A stretch of DNA of 10,334 nucleotides from BOG-908 sp964247675 (GCA_964247675.1 CAXTVW010000121.1:1-10334); one strand, 5' to 3'. Counted from the stretch's first letter, positions 1 to 5,641 are shown. Program-made: numbers and translations. Notes: a model not told the origin generated them from the letters alone.

Positions 1-7
1 GGGAATG

Positions 8-191
8 TAGGCAAGGAAGGCCTTCTTTTTTGAAAAAAAGAAGCAAAAAACTTTTGCTCCCCCGCTTGCACCACGGCTTCCTTTAGTTCTGCCGATACGC
101 GTATCTGCAGAACCGGCGCGCACCGTGGTGCAGGCGGGGCAGCAAAAGTTTTTTGGTCCTTTTTTTCAAAAAAGGACTGCTTGCTTTCTTA
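8..191. repeat. Two-armed AT-rich palindromic intergenic element (copy 1)
   Basis: The left arm has a 22-nt hairpin at 22-43 (CTTC closed by GAAG, 9-bp stem, loop TGAA) followed by CAAAAAACTTTTG at 44-56. The right arm has CAAAAGTTTTTTG at 143-155 and a 22-nt hairpin at 156-177 (GTCC closed by GGAC, loop TTCA). The two 13-mers are exact reverse complements, and pairing continues inward: 44-76 pairs with 123-155 with one C-C mismatch (59/140) and one T-G (66/133). A further stem of 86-92 with 107-113 and 94-99 with 100-105 shares the same centre, 99.5. The arm 22-56 has only 8 G/C in 35 bases although its neighbours are GC-rich. TAG at 8-10 may be the stop codon of a gene lying to the left. 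I see this as a REP/BIME-like element or a bidirectional terminator; the function is inferred. Confidence 0.85.
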
Positions 192-244
192 GGGTCGCAC
201 ATACCCATCTTCCCTCCCCGGGCGGTTTCGCGCATTCCCGCCGC

Positions 245-1066
245 ATGAACTTCAACGACCTCCTGACCCTGGCCCAGACCACAGACACCGCCTGGACCGC
301 GCCAGGCGTGCCACGCACCGACGAGCCGCGGCTGTTCGGCGGCGTGCTGGTCGCGCAGGCCATACTGGCCGCCTCCGCCGGCGCACCCGCCTGCCATGCG
401 CTGCATGCCTTTTTCATCGGCGTGGGCGAGAAGGAGCAGCCATTCGACATCACCGTCGCCCGCACGCGGGACGGCCGCAGCTTCGCCACCCGCCATGTGG
501 AGATCACCCAGGCCGGCCGGCTGCTGCTGGCCGGGCACAGTTCCCACCACAACGGCGACCCGGGCCCCGAGCACCAAATGCAGATGCCGGACCTGCCGCC
601 GCCGGACCACCTGGAAGAACAGCGCGTGGTGCGTGCCCGCCGCGCCGTGGCGGCCGGAAGAACGGCCAAGACCTACCTGCTGGATGTGATGCTGGACGTA
701 CGCCCAGTCGAGCTGCCGCAGACCGAAGGCCATCCGCAGCGCGCCGTGTGGTTCCGGCCGCGCGCGGCGTTCCGCGGCGATGCCGCCATGCACCGCGCCG
801 TCATCGGTTTCGCGTCCGACGTGGGCCTGGTGCAGGTGGGGCTGCTGAACCATGGCCGAAACGAGAACCCCGCGGTGCAGGCCGCCAGCCTGGACCACAG
901 CCTCTGGTTCCACGGCGATGCCGCCGCCGACGACTGGCTGCTGCACGTGCAGCACTCGCCGGTGGCGCGCGGCGGCAGGGGATTTTCGCAGGGATCGGTG
1001 TTCTCGCGTGACGGCCGGCTTGTGGCAAGCGTGGCGCAGGAGTTCCTGGCGCGGACGCGCGCGTAA
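245..1066 (+). CDS. tesB: Acyl-CoA thioesterase II family protein (TesB-like)
   Basis: The 273-residue protein is expected to hydrolyse fatty acyl-CoA to free acid and CoA in the cytoplasm. It has the double hot-dog layout of TesB. The N-terminal half shows LFGGVLVAQA (30-39), HALHAFF (51-57) and RDGRSFATR (75-83). The C-terminal half shows FASD (189-192), SLDHSLWFH (215-223), DDWLL (229-233) and GRLVASVAQEF (257-267). By family comparison Asp192, the residue before LDH, and Gln265 correspond to the catalytic Asp/Thr/Gln set of E. coli TesB, with Ser in place of Thr. Length matches the family. An upstream in-frame ATG at 125 would add 40 residues that are a translation of the repeat element (QQKFFGPFFQKR), so I chose the ATG at 245, where family-like sequence begins; no clear Shine-Dalgarno sequence precedes it. 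It converges with xerD. Specific acyl substrate is unknown. Confidence 0.88.
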   Translation: MNFNDLLTLAQTTDTAWTAPGVPRTDEPRLFGGVLVAQAILAASAGAPACHALHAFFIGVGEKEQPFDITVARTRDGRSFATRHVEITQAGRLLLAGHSSHHNGDPGPEHQMQMPDLPPPDHLEEQRVVRARRAVAAGRTAKTYLLDVMLDVRPVELPQTEGHPQRAVWFRPRAAFRGDAAMHRAVIGFASDVGLVQVGLLNHGRNENPAVQAASLDHSLWFHGDAAADDWLLHVQHSPVARGGRGFSQGSVFSRDGRLVASVAQEFLARTRA

Positions 1067-1123
1067 GCAGCAGGGCCCGCTCCGGCATCTCCAGGTAAAC
1101 CGGCCGATGCAAATGCGAGGAAA

Positions 1124-1165
1124 CAAAAGTCTTTTGCTTCTTTTCTTCAGAAAAGAAGGCCATCC
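1124..1165 (-). repeat. Single-arm copy of the AT-rich element between convergent genes
   Basis: This is a 22-nt hairpin at 1137-1158 (CTTC closed by GAAG, 9-bp stem with one C-G pair where paired copies have T-A, loop TTCA). Next to it is CAAAAGTCTTTTG at 1124-1136, which is itself an inverted repeat (6 bp around one T). It sits 7 nt after the xerD stop codon, in the orientation of xerD. No partner arm is found between the tesB stop (1066) and 1124. The position between converging genes fits a 3'-end processing or termination role, but there is no clear T-tract typical of an intrinsic terminator. Confidence 0.8.
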
Positions 1166-2044
1166 TTACTTCGCCAAAGGATGATGCAACTCCACCAGTT
1201 GCTGCAGCCGCTCCGCCAGAACATGCGTATATATCTGCGTAGTCGCAATGTCCGCGTGCCCCAGCAGCACCTGCAGGCTGCGCAAATCCGCGCCGTGCGC
1301 CAGCATATGGGATGCAAAGGCGTGGCGCAGCACGTGCGGCGAGACGCGCGCCGGATCCAGGCCGGCGGCCAGCGCAGCGTCATGCAGAACCAGGTCGAAA
1401 CCCTGCCGCGTCAGCGGGCGCTTCGGGTCCCGGCCGGGGAACAGCCACGGGCTTTTCGGTGTCAGCGCCACCAGTGCGGCGCAGGCGGCGCGCGCGGCGT
1501 CCGCGATCGGCACGATGCGTTCGCGGCCGCCTTTACCGCGTACGAACAGGATGTCGCCGCTGGTGGCCAGCGCGGTGCGCGGCAGCGCCAGCATTTCGGA
1601 GATGCGCAGCCCGGTGGAATAGAGGATCTCGAGTGCCGCCGCCGCCGTGGCGCCGCGCAGGCCAGGCAGCGTGGGGCTGGCGGCGAGCAGCGCGCTGACT
1701 TCGGCCTCCGAGAGGATGCGCGGCAGCGTGCGCGGCTGGCGGGGCGGGTCCAGCAGGTCGGTCGGATCGTCACGCCGCACCCCGCCACGGGCAAGGAAGC
1801 GGTGGAACTGGCGTAGGCAGGAGAGGCGGCGCGCCGCGCTGCGGGCGGACAAGCCTTCGGCCGGCAGACTTTGCATGTAGGCGGCCAGCGTCTCGGGGTC
1901 GGCTTCGGCCACCGCCTGGCCGCGCGCGCGGGCGAAGGCGGCGAAATGGGCGAGGTCGCGCGCGTAGGCGAGCAGCGTGTTGCGGGCGGCGCCGCGTTCG
2001 GCGGCGAGCATCTCCAGGAAGGCTTCGGTGTGGCGGTCCGTCAT
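1166..2044 (-). CDS. xerD: Site-specific tyrosine recombinase XerD
   Basis: The 292-residue tyrosine recombinase is expected to act with XerC at dif to resolve chromosome dimers. The N-terminal core-binding domain covers about residues 5-90 and the catalytic domain about 105-285. Catalytic residues are visible: Arg147 (STGLRISE), Lys171 (RGKGGRER), His237-x-x-Arg240 (SPHVLRHAFASHML), His263 (LLGHADIATTQ) and the nucleophile Tyr272 (IYTHV). The linker RTLPRILSEAEV (105-116) resembles XerD more than XerC; this assignment is a judgement. An in-frame ATG at 2083 would prepend a translation of the repeat (MLLFFKKEGLPFF), so the start is placed at 2044 (MTDRHTEAF). No Shine-Dalgarno sequence is evident because the repeat arm reaches almost to the start. 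It lies downstream of the 48-residue membrane protein on the same strand. No dif site was recognised in the window. Confidence 0.9.
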   Translation of the reverse strand: MTDRHTEAFLEMLAAERGAARNTLLAYARDLAHFAAFARARGQAVAEADPETLAAYMQSLPAEGLSARSAARRLSCLRQFHRFLARGGVRRDDPTDLLDPPRQPRTLPRILSEAEVSALLAASPTLPGLRGATAAAALEILYSTGLRISEMLALPRTALATSGDILFVRGKGGRERIVPIADAARAACAALVALTPKSPWLFPGRDPKRPLTRQGFDLVLHDAALAAGLDPARVSPHVLRHAFASHMLAHGADLRSLQVLLGHADIATTQIYTHVLAERLQQLVELHHPLAK

Positions 2045-2182
2045 GAAGAAAGGAAGGCCTTCTTTTTTGAAAAAAAGAAGCAAAAAACTTTTGGTCCGCT
2101 GTCGCGCCCCGTTTCAACAGCCGCAGTCAGGGAGCAAAAGTTTTTTGGTTCTTTGTTTCAAAAAAGAACTGCTTCCTTGCCT
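2045..2182. repeat. Two-armed AT-rich palindromic intergenic element (copy 3)
   Basis: The left arm has a hairpin at 2059-2080 (CTTC closed by GAAG, loop TGAA) and CAAAAAACTTTTG at 2081-2093. The right arm has CAAAAGTTTTTTG at 2135-2147 and a hairpin at 2148-2169 (GTTC closed by GAAC, loop TTCA, one G-A mismatch). The 13-mers are perfect complements. The 41-nt spacer is unrelated to that of the other copies and holds a small GCTGT/ACAGC stem (2098-2102 with 2117-2121). The element fills the whole interval between the stop codon of the 48-residue gene (2183-2185) and the xerD start (2044), both on the minus strand. Confidence 0.85.
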
Positions 2183-2329
2183 TCAGTGGTGATCCGAAAA
2201 CTTGTCGTTCGAGAGCACATGCTCCACCGGCGCCCGATGCGCGGGCGGCGGGAACGCGCCAATGACGACGAAGCCGGCCAGCACGGCCAGTACGAACAAG
2301 GCGAAGATGATGATGAAAAAACGGCTCAT
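2183..2329 (-). CDS. Small single-pass membrane protein, function unknown
   Basis: This is a 48-residue ORF with ATG at 2327-2329 and TGA at 2183-2185. The protein has a short basic start (MSRFF), one hydrophobic segment at about residues 4-26 (FFIIIFALFVLAVLAGFVVIGAF), and a short tail, PPPAHRAPVEHVLSNDKFSDHH. The layout suggests a single-pass inner-membrane protein with a small periplasmic tail. The clear hydrophobic segment, the fit of both ends to flanking features (repeat arm right after the stop, divergent aroKB in front) and the co-directional xerD downstream support a real gene. AGGGGG lies about 14 nt upstream of the ATG, which is long for a ribosome binding site. From memory, short proteins with an N-terminal TM helix and a PAP...VE.V...D.F tail occur next to xerD in related bacteria; I could not verify this. 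No function is proposed. Confidence 0.68.
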   Translation of the reverse strand: MSRFFIIIFALFVLAVLAGFVVIGAFPPPAHRAPVEHVLSNDKFSDHH

Positions 2330-2416
2330 CCGGCGCGGTGGTGCCCCCTGTCGGTCGTCGGCGCATGATAGCGGGCCGCCTTTGCGGTGCCGCAGCGTGT
2401 GCTAGCCTTGCCGGGA

Positions 2417-4132
2417 ATGACACGCAACTCAACCTTGCCGGAGTCCGGTGCGCCAGCGCCGGGCTGGCCCGCCCCGGCGCCTGCCGGCCGCCCGGCTTGG
2501 CTCGGCGAACGCAGCCTGGTGCTGGTGGGCCTGCCGGGCTCTGGCAAGACCTCGATCGGCCGGCGCGCGGCGCTGCGCCTGGGCCTGCCTTTCCGTGACG
2601 CGGATGCCGAAATCGAGCAGGCGGCCGGCTGCACGGTGGCCGAACTGTTCGCGCGGCACGGCGAGCCGGCGTTCCGCGAGGGCGAGCGTCGGGTGATACG
2701 CCGCCTGCTGGCCGGCCCGCCGATGGTGCTGGCCACCGGCGGCGGCGCGTTCATGGACGAGGAGACAAGGGCCGCGATACGCGACGGCGCGGTCAGCCTG
2801 TGGCTGCGCTGCCGGCTGGAGACGCTGGTGCGCCGCACCTCCGGCCGCACGCACCGCCCGCTGCTGCTGGGCGGCGACCCGGGGCGCGTGCTGGCCGATC
2901 TGATGGCCAGGCGGCACCCCATCTATGCGGAGGCGGACATCGTGGTGCATTGCGGCGAGGACAGCCCGGACGCCACCGCCGCCCGCGTGGTGGCCGCGGT
3001 GCTGGAGCACGCGCCGCCGCGCCGCGTGCGCGTGGCGCTGGCCGGCGCCGGTTATGACGTGGTTGTGGGCTCCGGCCTGCTGGCCCGTGCCGGTGCGCTG
3101 CTGGCGCCGGTGCTGCCGCAGCGCCGTGCCGTGGTGGTGTCCGACGAGACCGTGGCGCCGCTGCATCTGCCGGCGCTGAGTGCCGGGCTTGCCGAAGCCG
3201 GCTTCGAGGTGCGCACGCTGTCGGTGCGGCCTGGCGAGGCGTCGAAATCACTCGCCGGCTACGGGCGGCTGACGGACGCTCTGCTGGAGGCGGGTGTGGA
3301 ACGGCGCACCGCGGTGATCGCACTGGGCGGCGGCGTGGTGGGGGACCTGGTGGGCTTTGCCGCGGCCACCGTGCTGCGCGGGTTGCCGTTCGTGCAGCTG
3401 CCGACCACCCTGCTTGCGCAGGTGGACAGCAGCGTCGGCGGCAAGACGGGGATCAACACGGCCTACGGCAAGAACCTGCTGGGCGCCTTCTACCAGCCGC
3501 GTATCGTGCTGGCGGACACCTCCGTTCTGGCCACGCTGCCGCCGCGGGAGCTGCGCGCGGGCTACGCCGAAATCGTCAAAGCCGGGCTGATCGGCGATGC
3601 CGATTTCTTCGCCTGGTGCGAGGCGAACGGCGCTGGCCTGCTGGCCGGCGACGCAGCGGCACAGGCCGTGGCCGTGGAACGCGCCTGCGCCTTCAAGGCG
3701 CGCGTGGTGGAGGATGACGAGCGGGAAGACCGCGCGGAAGGCGGCCGCGCGCTGCTCAATCTGGGCCACACCTTCGCCCACGCACTGGAGGCGGAATACG
3801 CCTATACCGGCGAGCTGCTGCACGGCGAAGCGGTCAGCCTGGGGCTGGTCCTCGCATTCCGCCTCTCCGAAAAGCTCGGGTTCTGCGCTGGCGCCGATGC
3901 GGATCGCGTGTGCGCGCATCTGGCGGCGTGCGGGATGCGGTATGCGCTGCGCGGCCTCGGCCGGCGGCTTTCGGCGGCGTCGCTGCTCGCGCACATGCAG
4001 CGCGATAAGAAGATGCGCGACGGCCGGCTGGGGTTCGTGCTGGTGCGCGGCGTGGGCGACGCGTTTACCAGCCGCGACGTGCCGGAGGCGGCAGTCGCGT
4101 CCGTGCTGCGGGATGCGGGGTGCGGCGAGTAG
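2417..4132 (+). CDS. aroKB: Fused shikimate kinase / 3-dehydroquinate synthase (AroK-AroB)
   Basis: One 571-residue cytoplasmic protein carries two non-consecutive shikimate-pathway enzymes. Residues about 30-200 form shikimate kinase (shikimate to shikimate 3-phosphate): Walker A GLPGSGKTS (38-46), DAD (61-63), GGG (108-110), Arg147 of HRPLL, and RRHPIY (165-170). Residues about 203-571 form 3-dehydroquinate synthase (DAHP to 3-dehydroquinate): NAD-binding GGGVVGD (304-310), LPTTLLAQVDSSVGGKTGIN, and probable metal ligands Glu385 (AEIVKAG), His451 (NLGHTFAHALE) and His469 (LLHGEAVSLG). Both halves look intact. ATG 2417 is preferred; a GTG at 2387 in frame would add ten residues. The first 28 or so residues are a Pro/Ala-rich leader of no known role. 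The divergent small gene starts 87 nt upstream, so promoters must lie in 2330-2416. The fusion is a recurring arrangement in Acetobacteraceae as far as I recall. Confidence 0.95.
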   Translation: MTRNSTLPESGAPAPGWPAPAPAGRPAWLGERSLVLVGLPGSGKTSIGRRAALRLGLPFRDADAEIEQAAGCTVAELFARHGEPAFREGERRVIRRLLAGPPMVLATGGGAFMDEETRAAIRDGAVSLWLRCRLETLVRRTSGRTHRPLLLGGDPGRVLADLMARRHPIYAEADIVVHCGEDSPDATAARVVAAVLEHAPPRRVRVALAGAGYDVVVGSGLLARAGALLAPVLPQRRAVVVSDETVAPLHLPALSAGLAEAGFEVRTLSVRPGEASKSLAGYGRLTDALLEAGVERRTAVIALGGGVVGDLVGFAAATVLRGLPFVQLPTTLLAQVDSSVGGKTGINTAYGKNLLGAFYQPRIVLADTSVLATLPPRELRAGYAEIVKAGLIGDADFFAWCEANGAGLLAGDAAAQAVAVERACAFKARVVEDDEREDRAEGGRALLNLGHTFAHALEAEYAYTGELLHGEAVSLGLVLAFRLSEKLGFCAGADADRVCAHLAACGMRYALRGLGRRLSAASLLAHMQRDKKMRDGRLGFVLVRGVGDAFTSRDVPEAAVASVLRDAGCGE

Positions 4133-4137
4133 GTAGG

Positions 4138-4151
4138 GCCTGGCTCCAGGC
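4138..4151 (+). terminator. Short hairpin after aroKB (weak terminator candidate)
   Basis: GCCTG and CAGGC form a 5-bp stem with loop GCTC, 5 nt after the aroKB stop codon. No T-tract follows, so it is not a classical intrinsic terminator; it may be a transcript-end or attenuating structure, or chance in GC-rich DNA. The AT-rich repeat is absent from this junction. Confidence 0.22.
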
Positions 4152-4196
4152 TGGCGCGGTTTACGCCCTGCGCCGTGAAGCTCGCGGGCACGCATT

Positions 4197-4201
4197 GGGA
4201 G
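4197..4201 (+). promoter_or_regulatory. Shine-Dalgarno sequence of the small kinase gene
   Basis: GGGAG lies 6 nt before the ATG at 4208. It decides the start against the in-frame GTG at 4175, which would add 11 residues unlike the family. It is one of few clear ribosome binding sites in the window. Confidence 0.6.
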
Positions 4202-4207
4202 TTAGCG

Positions 4208-4705
4208 ATGCTGGTCGTGTTCGGCGGACTACCTGGGACAGGCAAGACGACAATCGCGAGAGCGCTCGCTACCCGGCACGCAGCTGCCTACATCCGCATC
4301 GATGTCATCGAGCAGGCGATGAGGTCGGCCAAAGGTGAGGCGGAAATCGGGCCGGAGGGCTACTTTGTGGCTGAAGCCGTGGCCGGATCGAACCTCGCGC
4401 TCGGTCAGACCGTAATAGCGGACTGCGTCAATCCCGTGCGCGAAAGCCGCGAGGGGTGGCGGGCCGTGGCCGCCCGCGCGTGCAAGCCGATCCTTGAGAT
4501 CGAAATAATATGCTCGGATGCCGTCGAGCACCGTCGCCGGATCGAAGCGCGGCGTTCTGACATTGACGGCCTTGTGCTCCCAAACTGGCAGGCCGTGCTG
4601 GATTACGATTACACGGCCTGGCTTGAACCCCGTTTGGTTCTCGACACTGCGCGTCTTGCGCCCGCTTCGGCGATATCGATCATCGAGCGCGTTATGGCTA
4701 AGTGA
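4208..4705 (+). CDS. Small P-loop kinase / AAA family ATP-binding protein
   Basis: The 165-residue protein has a nucleotide-kinase-like P-loop fold. Walker A is GLPGTGKTT (7-15). A strand ending in RID (30-32) follows, as in APS-kinase, zeta-toxin and chloramphenicol phosphotransferase relatives. VIADCVNP (69-76) occupies the place of the substrate or Walker B strand, and an Arg-rich segment, EHRRRIEARRSD (107-118), is lid-like. The C-terminus is short (PRLVLDTARL). The substrate is unknown. The family is common as a stand-alone accessory gene; a toxin role is possible, but no antitoxin is seen and nothing shows one. The gene uses codons such as ATA and AAT that neighbours largely avoid, and is visibly less GC-rich, which hints at later acquisition. 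Its TGA stop is followed at once by AGCAAGCAAGG, the outer end of a repeat arm that then disappears into the N gap. Confidence 0.8.
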   Translation: MLVVFGGLPGTGKTTIARALATRHAAAYIRIDVIEQAMRSAKGEAEIGPEGYFVAEAVAGSNLALGQTVIADCVNPVRESREGWRAVAARACKPILEIEIICSDAVEHRRRIEARRSDIDGLVLPNWQAVLDYDYTAWLEPRLVLDTARLAPASAISIIERVMAK

Positions 4706-4716
4706 AGCAAGCAAGG
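4706..4716 (+). repeat. Outer edge of a repeat arm cut by the assembly gap
   Basis: AGCAAGCAAGG directly after the kinase stop matches the outer edge of other arms, for example after the ptsP stop (GCAAGCAAGCAAGGCC on the minus strand) and at 11-20 (GCAAGGAAGG). The hairpin itself would lie in the gap. Confidence 0.5.
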
Positions 4717-4816
4717 NNNNNNNNNNNNNNNNNNNNNNNNNNNNNNNNNNNNNNNNNNNNNNNNNNNNNNNNNNNNNNNNNNNNNNNNNNNNNNNNNNNN
4801 NNNNNNNNNNNNNNNN
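4717..4816. other. Assembly gap of 100 N
   Basis: Exactly 100 undetermined bases, the usual placeholder for a scaffold gap of unknown size. It removes the C-terminal part of rodZ and whatever lies between it and the kinase gene. True length and gene content are unknown. Confidence 0.97.
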
Positions 4817-5328
4817 GACGCAGTGGGCAACAACGAGGCGACTTGCGGCGACGGCGCCGGCTTCTGCACGGCCGGGCGCAGGCGGTCCGGGATCGGCGGC
4901 ACCGTCTCGGCCGGTGTGCGCTGGTGTTCGGACATGTAATACCAGCCGGAATAGGCGCCGGCCAGGATCAGCAGGCCGAGCAGCATAAGCGCGCCGGCCG
5001 GCACGCCGCGTTGCGGCACCGGCGCCGGGAAACTCAATGCAGGGCGTATGGTGGACCCGCCTGTCTCCGCGCGGAACCGGCTGGCCATCTGCTCGCCGGG
5101 CAGGCCCAGCGCGGTGGCGTAGGCGCGCACGAAACCGAGCGCGTATGTGAGGCCGGGCAGTTCCCCGATCCTGCCCGCCTCGATCGCCTCGAGGTAGGGC
5201 TGGCGGATACGCAGGCTCTGCGCCAGGTCGGGCAGCTCCCAGCCAAGGCTTTGCCGTCTGGCGCGCAACTCGCCGCCCAACTTTGCGGCAGGGGCGAGAG
5301 CTGCCTCGCGTTGTGCTGTGTCAGACAT
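4817..5328 (-). CDS. rodZ: RodZ-like helix-turn-helix membrane protein (3' end in gap)
   Basis: 170 residues are visible before the gap. Residues about 18-85 form the cytoplasmic HTH domain typical of RodZ (GGELRARRQSLGWELPDLA, QPYLEAIEAGRIGELPG, YALGFVRAYATALGLPGE). A basic/proline linker follows, then one TM helix at about 109-131 (GVPAGALMLLGLLILAGAYSGWYYM), then a Pro-rich periplasmic stretch. The C-terminal periplasmic domain (DUF4115) expected in this family would be in the gap. RodZ links the MreB cytoskeleton to cell-wall elongation; in related bacteria the gene often precedes ispG, which could lie in or beyond the gap, although the kinase gene follows on the visible side. The start is the ATG at 5326-5328, with AGAAAG as a weak ribosome binding site. 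It is divergent from hpnI. Confidence 0.82.
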
Positions 5329-5595
5329 GCTTTCTAGGTCCGAAGCGATGGCGTTCGTTGTACAGGGTCGGGCGCGCAGGAGCTAGAAGACGCCAGCCGG
5401 GCGTGGTTTTCCAGCCGGACGCGCAAATTGCCGGCAAAGGCGCAGCGCCCGGCCTGGCCGCAACCGAGGCCGGTGCGCTCCGATGGTATGCCGCAGCCAG
5501 CCGCACGAGCGGAATTGACGCCCGCCCGTCATAAATTCGACACGAAACTTCGCGTTGCTTCTGATACAGTTCGACTCAAAGTTACGGGAGCGTTC
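5329..5595. other. Divergent rodZ-hpnI intergenic region
   Basis: About 270 bp without a supportable gene. ORFs here have no family-like content. TTGACG at 5515-5520 resembles a -35 box but no acceptable -10 box follows at 16-18 nt. The stretch 5530-5600 is less GC-rich than its surroundings and is the likeliest place for the hpnI promoter. The repeat element present at most other junctions is absent. Confidence 0.5.
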
Positions 5596-5641
5596 ATGAT
5601 GCTGCTAGAGAATGCTTGAGAAGCAGGGCTTCGCCCTGTGA
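5596..5641 (+). promoter_or_regulatory. Leader with two tiny ORFs and a start-codon hairpin before hpnI
   Basis: GGGAG at 5586-5590 is a good Shine-Dalgarno sequence for ATG 5596, but that frame ends after seven codons (MMLLENA, TGA at 5617-5619); the same frame reopens as hpnI at GTG 5638. A second ORF of nine codons, MLEKQGFAL (5612-5641), ends in a TGA that overlaps the hpnI start as GTGA. CAGGGC (5624-5629) and GCCCTG (5633-5638) form a hairpin whose last base is the first base of the GTG start. Coupled or conditional translation of hpnI is inferred. Confidence 0.4.

Noticed and set aside
8..191. Repeat as a mariner-type MITE with TA target duplications
   Set aside because: TA occurs at both ends of copies 1 and 4, but copy 3 lacks it and the left TA is often part of a stop codon, so a TA duplication is not supported.
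83..1126. Long minus-strand frame opposite tesB
   Set aside because: Shadow of tesB; composition is Arg/His/Gly-rich with no family motifs, and it runs through the repeat at one end.
1166..2182. Integron or phage integration module around xerD
   Set aside because: The recombinase looks like the housekeeping XerD, no attachment site, tRNA or phage gene is present, and neighbours are core genes.
3248..4195. Long minus-strand frame opposite aroKB
   Set aside because: Shadow of the aroB domain; no recognisable motif and typical antisense composition.
4208..4705. Toxin-antitoxin module (zeta-type kinase)
   Set aside because: Only a generic P-loop kinase fold is visible; no antitoxin ORF lies upstream, and the downstream side is in the gap.
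5321..5506. Small minus-strand ORF upstream of rodZ
   Set aside because: Overlaps the rodZ start, has no recognisable feature and an Ala/Arg/Pro-rich composition expected by chance.
5515..5543. Sigma-70 type promoter for hpnI at TTGACG
   Set aside because: No acceptable -10 hexamer at 16-18 nt spacing; ATAAAT at 5531-5536 is too close.
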